From Phaeosaccion multiseriatum (taxonomy: Eukaryota; Ochrophyta, other classes): a stretch of DNA of 64,000 nt. Below are positions 20,898 through 33,884 of the stretch, one piece after another. Both the position numbers and the translations under genes were made by a program. Numbering within the stretch: the stretch's first letter is position 1; each line of letters begins with the position of its first letter. The notes beneath the pieces were generated by a model. It was given only the letters and a program-made list of their open reading frames with translations. It did not search any database and had not been told where the DNA came from. The stretch covers positions 1,612,001 to 1,676,000 of the forward strand of contig OZ218951.1 of the NCBI GenBank assembly GCA_965112735.1, written 5' to 3'.

Positions 20898-22729
20898 ATG
20901 AGGAGACCAGGGGCCAAAAAGGAGAGGCTGGTGGATGTGCAGAAGCGCATCGTGACACACACACTCGACAAAAATAGGCCCGGTATCGTGGACGAGGAAG
21001 ATGCCCTCCTCGTCGAGCGCCTCACTGTACCCGTGCTCGTGGGCTCGCTCGTACTCTCCTGGAACTGTATGATGATGTTCATAGTGGAGGTCATCATCGA
21101 GCTGTTGCTGGTGGCGGGGGTCATACCCTACATTCCCTTCCGGTGGGTGCCACTGGCCCAACTTTCCCTCCTCGCCATTTCTAGACTGCTGCTGTTGCTC
21201 GCATGAGGGCGGTGGTGGCGGGTGCGGGTGGCGGGCGCGGGTGGGTCGTGTATCTGTAGTGTTCATCTATGTGCCTTGCTGTTATTTTATTCCTATTATT
21301 ATTTTTTATCCCCGCTGCGCTGTCATGGTGATTCATTCGGCCGTCCCGCTGTACAACTCAACGCCTGCCAACTCACACGCCGCCGTACGTACGCCGACAC
21401 CCCCATCCTTTCTCAGGATGGACTTCTTCAGCCTCACCGCGCTGTCCGCTCTGCTGGCGTACCAGACGCTCAAGGGCATCCGCAAGTCTGAGGTGGGTCA
21501 GGTCGGGCGCGGGAGTGTTGCGAAGAAGGTGTTGGCGATATTGCCCGTGCTGCTGCGCAGGGGGGGAGAGGAGACACAGTGGGTATTGCTGCCAGGGCGA
21601 GAGTACTGGTGTCTGACGTGGCGTCTCTCCGCCTCGAGACAGGCCTAGCCTACTACGCATTGCTTATTATTCTTCGGCACAGTATTTTTTTTGTTCGTTC
21701 GGACGCACGCGCCCGAGGCTGCTCCCTCCCTCCCTCCACTTCGAGAGGCCGGCCGAGTCGGCAAGCGGGCCCCGGTACCCGACCCACGTGCTCATCGTCC
21801 TCGTTTTCCTCCTCCTCCTCCTCCTCCTCCTCCTCCTCCTCCTCCTCCTCCTCCTCCTCCTCCTCCTCCTCCTCCTCTTGTCTTTTGCTGTGTGTGCCGT
21901 GTCCCCCGACTCCCCCCCCCGCCAGTTGGATGTGACCCAGAACGCTCTTGTGGTGGGACAGGCGGTGGAAATCTTTCTGATCATAGGAGACTCCGTCTTC
22001 ATCGACCAGTACGGCTCCAAATACCCGGCGGTGAAGCCCATCCGGGTCCCCTTCATGATCCTCACACTCATCAACGTCTTCATCATCTGCTTCATCTATC
22101 ACGCGGTCCATCGCAAAGGCCCCAAGCCCTCTGTCGGCGGCAACCCAAGCAGCCCGCCTCCCAGTCCCATGTTCAGCCCCGTCACGCCGCTGCCGTTCAG
22201 CACCAACACCCCCACTGTCAATGTCGATGGTGTGGCTAGCAAAGGTCCCGGCGGCGACGTCGAGCCGGCCCGCCGGCCGCCCCGGTCCCAAGCGGGGATT
22301 CAGCGTGCGCGAAAGACGAACCACCCCTTCACGGCCAGGAGGAGAATCTCGGCGTACGGCGTCATGTTCGAGAGCCCGCAGAGGACAATCGACATTTTGA
22401 CCGGAAGGGGTGTGGAGAAAGGCACTGTCGGGATTCACTCAGTGGGGGGAACCCACAGGAGGGCGCCGCAGCGCAAGAAGGACGCAGCGGCGGCAGCAGC
22501 GGCAGCGGCAGCGGCAGCGGCATCGGCACCAGTAGCATCAGCAGCAGCCATAGTAGCAGCAGAAGAAGGAGCAGCACCAGGAGGAGCGACGCCAGCAGCA
22601 CTCGCCGAGGCCACACAAGCAGGAGCAGGACCAGCCAGAGTTGAAGTAGGGCCTCCCCCCCAGCCGGTGGTTTGGGTCGCTGATGGCAATGAAGACAACG
22701 AGGTCCTGTCCTCGAGGACTTACCATTGA
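20898..22729 (+). CDS. Multi-span membrane protein with low-complexity tail (374 aa), unknown
   Basis: Exons 20898-21142, 21417-21492, 21926-22729, frame-consistent. The N terminus is basic (MRRPGAKKERLVDVQK), followed by hydrophobic segments VPVLVGSLVLSW and MMMFIVEVIIELLLVAGVIP. Exon 2 adds SLTALSALLAYQTLKGIRKS. Exon 3 starts with LDVTQNALVVGQAVEIFLII and a further span FMILTLINVFIICFIYHAV, giving about four spans. The last 200 residues are Pro/Ala/Arg-rich with an Ala run. I do not recognise the family. A (CTC)n tract (21809-21878) precedes the last acceptor. Confidence 0.65.
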
Positions 22730-22778
22730 TGGCCCATGGCGACTTGCACCTACCATTGATGGCCCACGGCGACTTGCG
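22720..22778. repeat. 30-bp tandem duplication over the stop codon
   Basis: ACCATTGATGGCCCA...GGCGACTTGC appears twice in tandem, the first copy containing the stop of the preceding gene. Confidence 0.8.
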
Positions 22779-23827
22779 AACAGTGAGTGACTGCGAGTTT
22801 TGTCGCTATGCATCAGGGAAGGGGACAGGGGGAGAGGGGAAATTGAATGCCCTATGGGAATCGACCTATCGTATGAATTACCAATACGAGCGGGGCAATT
22901 GTAGACAAACGCAAACGTGTGAATTTCGTAGGAGACGAATGAACGGGTGGCTACTTTCGGTAGTAGATAAGGGAGGGTATTACGTGTACTTAGCATCAGC
23001 AGCCTATTGGGTATGGGCGGAGAGGCCAAGGGGGGCGAGCGGGTGCGGGGCGGGTGCGGAGCGTTTCCTTCTCTTCCCCCCTTTGTGAATGTCTTTGCTA
23101 TACATATATATAGATAGATAGATAGATGGGGGAATATAACACACATCGGACGCGCATGCTCAGACCTCCAGCCGGAGGCAAGGTCAACCGATTGTGGGGC
23201 GAGGGGGGATGCGGGCGAAAACGGGTGCGGGGCATTTACGAGGGCGGACAATTGGGGCTCCAAAAATGTGAAAAATTGTTGCTATATTTTGTATAGGGGA
23301 ATATCATCTGGACGTACAGGCGCACACGCGAGCGCGCGTTACCTCCAGCCTTGAGGCAAGATCAAAGACAATGGAAAAACAGGAGAGTGGGTGCGGGGGA
23401 AAATAAGCAAATATTCAGAGCGGGTGTCCTGGTGACCCGCAGATGCGAGCAACGACAATGGGCAACAACGCCAAGCCACTAGGTGTAAACATATAAACAA
23501 TAGACATCTGCTTCCTACTGCAATTCGTTCATCGTCTTCATGGACAAAGAGGACGACGGAACGATGTACGTGAGTGGGCAGTTTCGGTTTCAGTTGCGTC
23601 GCCCTTGAGCGAACCCTCAGCCAAAACACCGGGACGCCCCGGTTGATGGCAAATGCATCTGAGCTCGACTCCTTGTCCGCATGCTTAGTTGGATTTGTTG
23701 GCTTTGACGATCGATGACGAAGGACAAAAACAGGAGACGCGAGTGAGGCGAGGAACACATTATTATGTCACGGAAATTTCGGTTACGCTGCTCCGTCCTA
23801 AATCCTCTCTTTTGTCATTTCTTTCTT

Positions 23828-23861
<34 letters not shown>

Positions 23862-24005
23862 CAATCTTTCCTTCCTTCGTACTCTTTCCTCCCCTTTGTC
23901 CTCATTCTGCTCCTGCCTCCACACCAACACCACGCCTCCTCAGTGAGCACTGCTCCACGGCTCGAGTGGGCCTTCTCACGGAGAGGAGGCCTCCACGCTT
24001 GCAGT
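22779..24005. other. Intergenic region with diverged direct repeats
   Basis: 23128-23190 and 23290-23360 share GGGGAATAT...CCTCCAGCC...GAGGCAAG(G/A)TCAA, about 160 bp apart. A GATA repeat lies at 23110-23127. An ATG at 23540 opens a ten-codon frame (MDKEDDGTMY) that ends exactly at a GTGAGT donor (23570), so it may be a first exon of the next gene, but no acceptor joins cleanly. Confidence 0.4.
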
Positions 24006-25463
24006 ATGATGCTCATAGACTCGACCATGTTCTTGGCCGCGATCTTCGGAGGTCTGGCGTTGGGCTTGTGCGTGGGGGTGTTCTGCATGAGATTCAAGCC
24101 TAAAGAAGTGGCGATGTGGCGGCAAAGCCCCGGGATCCCTGATGCATCATCGACTTCATCACGCGTTGGTACATCAGAAGCGGATCAAGAGGAGCAGGAG
24201 CAGGAGCAGAAAGAGCAGCGGCGACGAAAGGACCTTAGCTGGGACAGTAGCGAGGGTGTGGGAATGGAATCTTGTTCGACGGCCAGGAGCAGCAGTGCTT
24301 CCATAAAGCGCAGTGACAGCAGAAAGAGGTCACGCGCCGGCGAATCAATGCTGCAGGCGCTTGCCACTCGACGTGCGAGCCAAAGAACCATGGTACCTGT
24401 ACCCCGAGGAAGCGGAGGCCATACATGGTGAGAGCAGCATAAGAGCACCTTTCACTGCCCCATTGGGGAGGGGGTGTCGAGGAGGGTCGGGTCGCACCAC
24501 GGACTCACAATTCGTGTTGAAACACTCTTCTGCTCTGCGATGTCATCTTCTATGGAGACAGACCGACACAAGAGGACAGGTGTCGTCACACCCCACACCA
24601 CACCCACACCCTGTTGCCCCATGCCCCGCACCCCACCGCTCTGCACTACTCAGCTCCCTGTTGGTTGGCCTCTCGCCGCATTGAACCCAAATACGTGTAT
24701 CTATCTGGACGTACCGCAGGGAATCGGCGGTGCCTTTCCGCTCAGGGGGAGAGCAACACGAGCACGAGCGCGGACACGTCAGAGGCGCAGGTAGCCGTGG
24801 CAGTAGCAGCAGCTCTGGCTTCGGCTTTGGAGGCGGCCACAGCAAAGACTCCATTCACCTTGTGGACGAGGAGAAGGCTTCATCAGTCATCACCGCCGAT
24901 AACGATGCGTTGACGCCGCTGTCGAGCAAGAGCGGGCAGGGGTCTGTGATGCAGGCCTTCTTTGGCGTTCTGGCCGCGGGCCACACATGCCGGTGAGTGA
25001 GTGGGGGAGTCAGTGAGAAAGTAAGTGAATCAGTGAGGAGGGAGTAAAGATAGGAAGGAAGGAAGGAAGGAAGGAAGGAAGGAAGGAAGGAAGGAAGGAA
25101 GGAAGGAAGGAAGGAAGGAAGGAAGGAAGGAAGGAAGGAAGGAAGGAAGGAAGGAAGGAAGGAAGGAAGGAAGGAAGGAAGGAAGGAAGGAAGGAAGGAA
25201 GGAAGGAAGGAAGGAAGGAAGGAAGGAAGGAAGGAAGGAAGGAAGGAAGGAAGGAAGGAAGGAAGGAAGGACGGTCTTCGAGCGACCATCGATGCTGGCG
25301 TGCTCTGCTCAGTCTCACTCTCTCATCTCCCGCAAGCATGACCACCCGGCGACCGCCCTTCGTCATGACCCTTCTCCTGCTGACTCACGCCCTTGTGTGT
25401 ATGCATGACTGTGATGCAAAAGGCTTCATCGAGAGAAACGCACACCGCAGGTTATTGAAATAA
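24006..25463 (+). CDS. Small membrane protein of unknown function (about 281 aa)
   Basis: Proposed exons 24006-24427, 24720-24992, 25313-25463; phases match. The N terminus has one clear span (MFLAAIFGGLALGLCVGVF), then a Gln/Glu and Ser/Arg-rich cytosolic-type region. Exon 2 has Gly/Ser runs and DSIHLVDEEKASSVITADND. Exon 3 carries a second hydrophobic segment (FVMTLLLLTHALVC). The terminal TAA is embedded in an AATAAA signal at 25459-25464, which supports this as the gene end. The start is uncertain because exons may lie upstream. No family recognised. Confidence 0.5.
25048..25271. repeat. (GGAA)n microsatellite, about 220 bp
   Basis: About 55 perfect GGAA units filling most of the second intron of the 24006 gene. 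Confidence 0.97.
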
Positions 25464-25464
25464 A
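25459..25464 (+). promoter_or_regulatory. Polyadenylation signal AATAAA overlapping a stop codon
   Basis: AAATAAAG in which TAA (25461-25463) ends the upstream reading frame. Canonical hexamer; use not demonstrated. Confidence 0.5.
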
Positions 25465-25724
25465 GCTTATTCACGAAAAGCCGCAGGACAGAGCACTGGT
25501 GAGTGTCAGGGGTGAGAGGGACGGAAAGTGCGAAGGAACGAATTGGAGCACGTGGGAGCCCCACGCTCCCCTTCCATACTCTACCCCACCCCACCCCACC
25601 CTTGCTCCACCCACTCACTCTGTCAATCTTTGATGTTGGACTTACCCACTAGCACGCCTCCATCTCTCCCAATCCCTCTTCATGTGGGCCTTCGCTTGTT
25701 TCGCTTCGCCTCACATAGGTTTGG

Positions 25725-26489
25725 ATGGCCCCGAAGAAAAAGGGTGCGAAAAAGTCGCAACACTCCTTTAAGCTCATGCATCTTGGAGAGGTGAGAGCGA
25801 TTGAGCAACCTTCGGAGCCAAGGCGATCTCCTAAGGGGGGGAGGGCTCATAGGCTTGGAGGGGGAGCGAGCGGGGTAGACAACGAACAAGGGAACGGGGT
25901 GAAGGGGGAGGAAGGCTTAGGGCAAGCACAGCTACTGCCTTAGGGGAACAGAGAAGGAAGCGGAAGAGCCTATTTCCATCCCCCCCCCACCTCCTCCCTG
26001 GTCTGTACTGTGCACTACAGCGATATGATGGCTTGGCTCACTTGCAACAACCACTCTTTGTGATGCTTGGCGTCGCTGCCACAGGTTGGGGTGGGAACCC
26101 AGGGGCCCAATTGGTCGACGTCAGCGGACCCCGGCAGGTGCCTCTCGCTCATCGGACAAGAGGGCCTGGAGGGGGGCTCGCAGCCGCAGCGGGTGAGTGG
26201 GGAAGAACATTCAGTTCTTCGTTTGAGTAGCTGTTTGAGTACCTTCGTTGATCCCGATCAAAAATCGATCCCATCGATATCGACATGGTGCCGCCACCAA
26301 GAACTTCTGCAAAACGTCTCCGAGCCTCCGTCCTTTCCACTAACTTAACGAACGGCATGCCTTCATTCACCACTCATCACTCAGGTCGACCTCGAGTTCG
26401 ACACTGAGATCGAGCGGGACGGGCTCGCAGAGGGCTTCGCCATTGTGCTCAAGGCCTACAGAATTTTCTTGGAGCGGCGGACGCCCTAG
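25725..26489 (+). CDS. Small basic protein of unknown function (95 aa)
   Basis: Proposed exons 25725-25790, 26021-26137, 26385-26489, all phase 0. Sequence begins MAPKKKGAKKSQHSFKLMHL, continues ERYDGLAHLQQPLFVMLGVA and ends VDLEFDTEIERDGLAEGFAI plus a short basic tail. The Lys-rich start could be an extension of a nucleic-acid-binding protein, but no family is recognised. The donor after exon 2 (GTGCCT) is weak; a stronger GTGAGT lies 57 bp downstream in another frame, so the middle of the model is uncertain. Confidence 0.45.
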
Positions 26490-27807
26490 CCGGCACGCAC
26501 GCACGCACGTACGCACGACAAATCGGGGAGTTGGCGTGCTTCCATGTGGACTGATAGGGGGGGCGGCAGCAGAGAAGTGTATTATAGGGTGTGTCACCAA
26601 CTGCTGCACTCTGCTCTTTCTCTTGTAGAATAGTAATAGCTTAGACTTAGGTATCGAAGGAGCACTTTTCCGCCCCCCGCTCCAGTAAAGAGTAAGAAAT
26701 TCTCTACGTAATCGCTGAACTGAACCCGTAGTCCGAAGCAAGTATCGACACACTCTCGACACGATTGACACTGTCTAGCGTCAATCGAGACACGCTGCCA
26801 TTGCCTAGCGCCTGGCCTGCAGAGTGTCAGGACACACCGCACATCTCAGAGCCGGCGCCGCATAGGGACGACGTTGGCCCGGGCCCTTCTCACCAAGTCA
26901 GGCACACACAGGACCGGATGGAGGTGAGGTCCACTCATATCCATCGTGTTCAGGGCGTGGCCTGGCACACCTCCTCCACCCTCTCCTCCTCCTCCTCCTC
27001 CTCCTCGTCATCGTCCTCCCCTCCTCCTCCTCCTCCTCCGTCTCTCGCTCCTCCTCCTTCCTCTTCTCCTCCAGTCTGCGCTGCTCTCTTTCTCACAGCG
27101 ACCGTTCTATTTCTGCTCGCATCAGGACTGCCCTGCAAAACGCACTCGACTCAGCCGCAGCAGCTGTTGCGCCAGAGAGAGAGAGGGAGGAGAGGGAGAG
27201 AGAGAGAGAGGAGAGAGAGAGGGGGACAGAGAGGAGACAGAGAGGGAGAGACGAGAGAGAGGGAGAGGGAGATCGAGAAAGAGATAAAAGAGGGACAGAG
27301 AAAAGGGAGGTGATGTGGCGTCCACAACGCTCAGTCCGTCCCGTCCGTCAATCAGCGTGTCAATCGAAGGCGGGATGAGACCCAAGCTTCCCTCAACTGA
27401 AACTGACACTGCTCGAAGTCGTTGGTGGCCGCTGATTGTGCACAGAGGGCCCATCGGAGAGAGAGCGAGAGAGAGAGAGGAGCGTCCACCACGGTAAAGT
27501 TTAGGCACCAAAGTATCGTCTCCGCCTCGATGCTGCTGTATCACCAACTGCTGCTGCTGGTGCTTCCTGTCGCCTTTGCCGCCCCCCTCTCCTCTCTGCG
27601 ATGTACGCTGCTAGCCCCCCTCGAGCCCTCATCTTATCGCCGTCGAAGCTAGCGACTCAGTGGGGGCGCTCGCTTGCATACACTTCTTTAGGGGAAGGGG
27701 AGGAGGGGAGAGAGACGCTAAAGGAAGCTGAAGAGCTCAGGCGACTGCAAAGCAGCCCTCATTTCTGTTTCCCTATTCGATCGAGAGCGCGTGTGGGAAA
27801 TGCCAAA
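26490..27807. other. No confident gene
   Basis: Contains a (CTC)n tract (26983-27075) and a GA-rich block (27178-27310). Frames on the plus strand near 26765-26930 are not repetitive but show no recognisable protein or consistent splice pattern. Confidence 0.4.
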
Positions 27808-28668
27808 TCAAAACACAGCGAAGAATGGCCTCGAGGTGGCGCCCCAAACACTCTCCGGTCTGCGCAGCTGCTGCAGCTCCTCGTCGCTGCAAGTCTCCAA
27901 TAGCTCGGTGAAGGTGACAATGTAGCGGAGAATGACAATGTCCACCACCAAGGTCACCAGGAACCACCACGCGCCACACAGTACCATGAATGCGTCCCCT
28001 AAGAGACGCAGGTAGTAGAAGATTCGGTAAACCATTGCCCACTTGCGGTCGTATCCCCGCCCGGCCAGAAAGCCAGCTACCGGGCCCCACACTAGCAAGA
28101 TCAAGTACCTGCAAGGGGGAAATGGAAGTACATTCATCGAGCCCAAAGGTGGCAAAAAGGGGGGAAGAAGGTGAGGAAGGCGCATGTGCTTGGGGTTGTT
28201 CTTGAGGGGCACAGAAGAAGAAACGAAGGCGGCGAGTAGTAAGCACCTCCTTCTCTCTTCACCCTTCCCCACTTACCCTTGCAGGAGCAGCGTGTTGAGG
28301 AGGAGAAAGGCTCCGCTGACACAGGCGAATAGCTTGACACCCCTGCCAAGGCTTACGGTGTCCATCATTCGCTGCTCATGTCCCAGAAACACCGTTGTGC
28401 CTTGCAGCCCGCCTCCTCCTGCTCCTCCTCCTCCTCTTCCTCCTCCTCCTGCTCCTCCTCGAATGGCGTCTCCCATGGCTTTGTCTGGAACTTGCTGGTA
28501 GGCGCTCGGGAGCAGACCTGCTGTCTGGTAGCCGCCGCCACTACCAATACCTCCGTCATCTGCGTATGGCGTTTGAGGGGAGTAGCTTTCCTGTTGTTGC
28601 TGTTGCTTCTCTGGTTGGAGCGTCTTGTCCTTGATCTTGGAGGAGGAAGAAGAGGACTTCTTTCCCAT
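27808..28668 (-). CDS. Three-span membrane protein of unknown function (230 aa)
   Basis: Exons 28277-28668 and 27808-28108, joined in phase 2 through a GTAAGT donor and TTGCAG acceptor. The start chosen gives MGKKSSSSSSKIKDKTLQPE, a Ser/Lys cytosolic head, then Gln and Gly-rich low-complexity sequence. Hydrophobic segments: LFACVSGAFLLLNTLLLQGY running into LILLVWGPVAGFLAG, and DAFMVLCGAWWFLVTLVVDI with VILRYIVTF. The tail holds ELLETCSDEELQQLRRPESV. Family not recognised. Head-to-head with the PPR gene. Confidence 0.65.
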
Positions 28669-29510
28669 CTTTAGACTGCTCAAAGACCGAACAAGCTTCA
28701 AGGAGGTCGTGAGACGCGCACGTACACTTGTATAGAGAGCCGGGCCTGTTGAATGTTGTGTTTTCGGCTGCCTTTGCTAATGTGCTTTACGTTCTCGCCC
28801 CCCCCCCGAATGAAATTTGTCCACAAGGTGCCATCCATCGTAATTTGAAGTTTGAAATGATTCGCCCCTACCCTTCCTCCACCACCACAATGACCAGCTT
28901 CTAGGGAGCAAGCCATAAGGGGCTTAAAAGAAACCGTCCATCAGCAGCAACAGTAGTAATTGAAGCATACGGGGGTGATGGCGCTTCAGGGGAGAGGGGA
29001 CGGGAGGTCGAAGCCTGAGCAGCACGGCAGACTCCTGAGACCAAGCAAGAGCGGGAGCTGTGGAGATGCAAGCTCCACAGACGATGTGATGATTGGGATC
29101 TCGACAGGGTCGTCTCGAAGTAGTCGCCGTGGTGGAGTAGGGGTCTTTGTGGCACGTGAGTCAGAGGTAGCCATACGATCTCGTACAAAGTGCATTGAGT
29201 CAGTCAGGGACAGCAGGCGGTTCATGTATAGAGAAGCAAGACGCAAGGAAAAGCTTTCCTTTCCCAGGGTGGGAATGTTGCTGTTTTTCCCTGGCTAGTA
29301 TGCAGCCCGAAGCCGAACGAGAAGGAGTCTCAAACGCCAATGTCTCACCTCTGTGAGCTGTGGCGCTCCTTCTCCTATTGTCCCATCTCTCATTTCTCTC
29401 TCAATCCCTCCCTCTCTCTTTCCGGCCATCTTGCCCCCCTACCCCCCCAACCTCGCGCTCATGTGTTAACAGGACCTTCACGCAAGCGACGACACCCTGG
29501 CTGGCGTACA
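28669..29510. promoter_or_regulatory. Divergent intergenic region, 842 bp
   Basis: Lies between two start codons on opposite strands. A plus-strand frame at 28978-29298 lacks repeats but has no family match or splice context, so I leave it unannotated. A CT-rich tract precedes the PPR start. Confidence 0.3.
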
Positions 29511-29792
29511 ATGCTCACGTCCTCTTCCTTGTCTCTCTCGTCAACCTTAGCGTCCTACCGAGGAACTGCAGAGGCATTTCCATGCACCAGCAGTAGTAGC
29601 AGCACTAGAGAGTCACCATTGGCATTCTTATCATCGCAGGTAGTCATACCGCGGCGGCGGTCTCAGGCCTCAAGAGGAGCCTCCTCTGCCGACGAGGCCA
29701 GTCCAGGGGCTCGTCCTCCTCCTCCGAAGCAGCACGGGGGTGGGCGGGCCAGTAGGCAAGGAAGGGGGCGGCCTACTGGGTCCCGGCAACAG

Positions 29793-29827
<35 letters not shown>

Positions 29828-32800
29828 GCCGCAGCAGCGAACGGGCCGAGGGTTGGGGCAGGCGGGAGGCACGGGGAGAGGGGGGGGGAGAAGGGGAGGG
29901 AGGGGCAGAGGCGCCGGAAGAGGAGACAATAGAAACAACAGTAGCAGAAGCAGTGACAGCAGCAGCGATGCCTTTGGGCAGGACAGGCCGGGCGAGCAGG
30001 CGCGTGCTGTACCAGCAGCCGGGACAGGCCTGTGGGGAGGAGGAGCAACAGCAGCAGTAGTAGCAGGAGGAGGAGGAGTCACAAGCAGAGCAGGAGGAGT
30101 AGGAGGAATAGAGAGTGGTGCAGCGCTGGCTCTGCTGCGCTCCTATACCCTGCGCATCCAACAAGCGGGCAAGCAGGGCGACTGGCGAGGCGCGGTGGCG
30201 CTGATTGGTGAGCTCGAGAGTCAGGGCGTGGAGCCTAACAACTTCACCTTCACCGCCGCCATTACGGCCTGCAACAATTGCAATCAGCTCGAGGAAGCAT
30301 GTCGCTTGCAGTACATGGCGCTCGAGCGCTTTGGAAGCGCCTTTCCCATGTCTGGGGGCGTGCAGCTCATGAAACGGCTTCTGGCGGGGAGGAAGGAGGA
30401 ACACGTCATTGTGCTGTTCGAGGTTAGTTTGAGTCTTAGTTAGTTGGTCAGTTTGGGGTCATTCATATGTGTGACTTGGACAGAGTGGGGGGGGGGGGGG
30501 GAGTGTGATCATGATAGAGTAGAAGGGGGGGGGGGGGGGGGCAGAAAGAAAGGAGGGGCGGGGACTATATACGGGGCAAAAGAATGGTGAGAGAGAGGAG
30601 CTACTTGCGAATACCAAGCAAGGCCTACTCTCACTGTCTGATGGTACAGTGGCCCTCTCACTCTCTGATCCAGCGTACGCCCCCCCCCCCTCCTCCTCTC
30701 CGCCTCCTCCTCTCCGCCTCCTCCTCCTCCTCCTCCTCCTCCTCCTCCTCCTCCTCCTCCTCCTCCTCCTCCTCCTCCTCCTCCTCCTCCCCCTCCTCCT
30801 CCTCTCCGCCTCCTCCTCCTCCTCCGCCTCCGCCTCCTCCTCCTCCACCACCACCACCTCCCTTCTCCTCCGCCTCCTCCTCCGCCACCACCACCACCTC
30901 CTCCTCCTCCGGCTCCTTTTCCTCCTCCACGACCACCACCTCATCCTCCTCCCCCTTATCCTACTCTCCCTCTTCCTCCTCAACAACACGCAGTCACTGA
31001 GAACGATGGGGTGCTTTGACGAGCCTGGCGTCCCTGCCCACGATATTGAGAAGGCATTTTGCTTCGCGTGTAGAGCCTGTGAGCGGCTTGTGGCAGGCAA
31101 GAAGATTGTGCAAATCTATGAGGACTACTGCCTTGATGGCAAGCCGGCCCACCGGGGGGGGCGGGCACTTGGCTATCGTCAGATGGTGAGGAGCGCGTAC
31201 CGGAGGATGGATGCCAAAGCAGCAGCTCACGCGAGCTATCGACTGGAGGCGAGGAGGAGAGGGAATACAGATGCCAAAACAACAGCGCAGAAGAGTGCAG
31301 CAGCTGCTGCAGGAAGGGGGGGACGAGAAGGAGGAGGAGGAAGAGGAGGAGGAGGAGGAGGAGGAGGAGGAGGAGGAGGAGGGGGGGGGGCTGGTGGTGC
31401 TGTTGTATCACCAACTGGCAGTGGTAGTGGTGCTGGCCAGAGGCAGGCCGCACCTCCCTCCCCCTACGAGATTCTCGATCAGAGCTTCCCCTGTATGGTC
31501 TTTCGGACCCTGTACAAGGCGAAGCTCTTCGAGGAGGCGGCAGAATACATTGAGGAGGCCCTCGCGTCGGAGAGACTCCGAAACGACGTTCTCGTGAACA
31601 TGGCCATTAATTGCTACGCGAAGAACAAGGAGTGGGAGAAGGCCCTGCACGTGTTTAGGGCGATCGCTAAGGAGTACGGCTTCACTCCCGACGCCATGAG
31701 TGAGTCCTCTGACGAGCTGGAGGGGAGGGGTGGCAGGGAAGGAGAGGGCGGGAGGGGAGGGAGTGACTGAGTTACGAGGGAGGGAGTGCCCATGACAACG
31801 ACTTGCTCGGCCCCTATCTTGGGCGAAGGGCTGGCCGGTTCGACCGTCTTCCTCCTCCCTCCCTCCCTCCCTCCCTCCCTCCTCCTGTATCACCATCTGC
31901 TCCACCCCTCTGATATACGCGCCAACTAACAACTCCCGTACCTCCAACTGCTGCAGGCTACTGCGTCGCCATCAGTGCCCTGCGCGAGTCGGATAACCTT
32001 CAGGATGTGCTCGATATGTTTGACGAGATGCTCAGCGTACACAAGTGGGAGACGGGCTACGGCAGCAGCCGAGGAGGGAAAGAGGTACGACGGGGGCGAG
32101 GGGCGCACATGTTTTGCTGATTGTCTTGCTGCCTGGCTTGGCTTTGCTTGCTGACCCCTCGTTAACCCCTCGCGAACCCCTTCACCCTTCTTTCACCCCT
32201 CCTTTATCCTCTCGTTACCTACCCCCTTGGCTATTCAGGCTCGGTCTACTTTCCCACCTCCTCCAACTCTCGCTGCAGAGGCAGCCGCTGTCCAATCGGG
32301 GAAACGCACCACCCCACACATCAGCAAGGACAGGGCCCTCACCGTGGCCTTCAACACAGCGTTGGACTCGTGTGATCGGGCAGGCAGACCCGATGCAGCC
32401 AACGAACTCTTCGTCAAGGGCAAGAGGAGGGGCGTGGTGGTCGACGGGGTGTCGTACTGGACCCTGATGGTGGCGCTGGCAAGGGCGAGTTTGTTCGAGG
32501 AGATGCTGCTCGTGTTTGAAGAGGCGAGTAGTGGGTGTATGGGTTGGTTGGCTTGGCTGTTCGCCTTGTTGCTACAGGAGGCTTCAACCCTCCCTCTTTT
32601 CCCGCTCTTACCCGCTCTTTCTCTCTGTGTCTCTTGTGTGTGCGTCTCTCCCTCTCTCCCTCCCTTCCTCCCTCTCTCTCCGTCTCTCTCTCTCTCTCGC
32701 TCTCTCTCCCCTGCAAGCAGAGTCTGTCCCTTAAGCTGTATCCCAACACGCAGTCGTGCAACTTCCTCCTCACGCTCTGCGCCAAGCAAGGGGCCGCTGC

Positions 32801-33853
32801 GCCAGCCCTAAGCATCTTTGCTCTCATGCGCAAGGCCAAGATCAAGGTGTGACACGCACGCATACAGGAGTGCAGGAGAGGAGAGGAAAGGAAAGGAAAG
32901 AAGAAGAGGACCACAGAGGAATGGAAAGGAGACCTTGAGATCTCAGGTCCTGACTGACCCCACTGCCGGACTCACTCCTTTACTGGCTTATTAACTCACT
33001 CACTCACTCACTCACTCAACTCACTGACATACTGACTGAATGTGGATCTACAGATCACTGCCGTCTCGTACAATGCGGCCCTCACGGCGTGCTACCGCGG
33101 GGGGAGGAAGGACTCCCTCCTGGACCTCTTCAAGGAGATGCAGCTGCAAAGACTCGTGCCCGACGCGAGGTGCTTCCACCAAGTCTTCATGGTACGTGGG
33201 TTGGGGTGGGTGTAACCCCAACTCAAACCCCATCCCCAACCACTTCCCATCCACTGCCATCCCCTCCACCCCACCAACCTCTATCCACAGACGTACGTGG
33301 AGAGGGACGAGTGGGAGAAAGCCACTTACACCATCAGCATGAGCTTGCAAGAGGGCGTGGAGATGGAGGAGGGGCAACTTGCCAGAGTCTTTGCCACACT
33401 TGCCCGAGCAGGTGCGTGCGTGCGTGCGTGGGTGCGCGGTGGTAAGAGGAGGAGGGAGTCTCTCTCTCTGTGTGTGTTTGTGGCGCAAGGTGGCACAAGT
33501 GGGAGTCCCGACTGAGACGGACGTTGTGAAGCCAGGGGACAGGGGATAGAGTAAGGTAGAGGGTATGTACATGGAGTGACGCAAAAGAGGGCGGCGTGAT
33601 GAATTCTCTCTCACACACACTCTCTCCCTCTCTCTCTCATCATAATGTGTTCCTGCACATCCACTATATATAATATGTATTCTATTATGTATGTATTATG
33701 TATGTATTCAAACTATTAACACACTCCTTGCCTACGCTCAGGCCAAACTGCCGCCGTGCGAAGCTTGCTGCTGGAGATGGAGCAGCACGGAGAGCCTGTG
33801 CGAGAGAGCGCTTTGACTGCCCTCATAACCAGTCTGTGCAAGGAGGTGAGGGA

Positions 33854-33884
<31 letters not shown>

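Noticed and set aside
20859-21266. Minus-strand frame rich in His/Glu/Pro
   Set aside because: Overlaps a plus-strand exon with hydrophobic spans, a good GTGGGT donor and frame-matching downstream exons.
26067-26348. Alternative middle exon of the 25725 gene using the stronger GTGAGT donor at 26195
   Set aside because: It would need an 18-bp intron or a frame change; the chosen model keeps all phases, though its donor is weak.
28978-29298. Plus-strand 107-codon frame between divergent genes
   Set aside because: Ser/Arg/Gly-rich, no splice context or recognisable domain; could equally be leader sequence.
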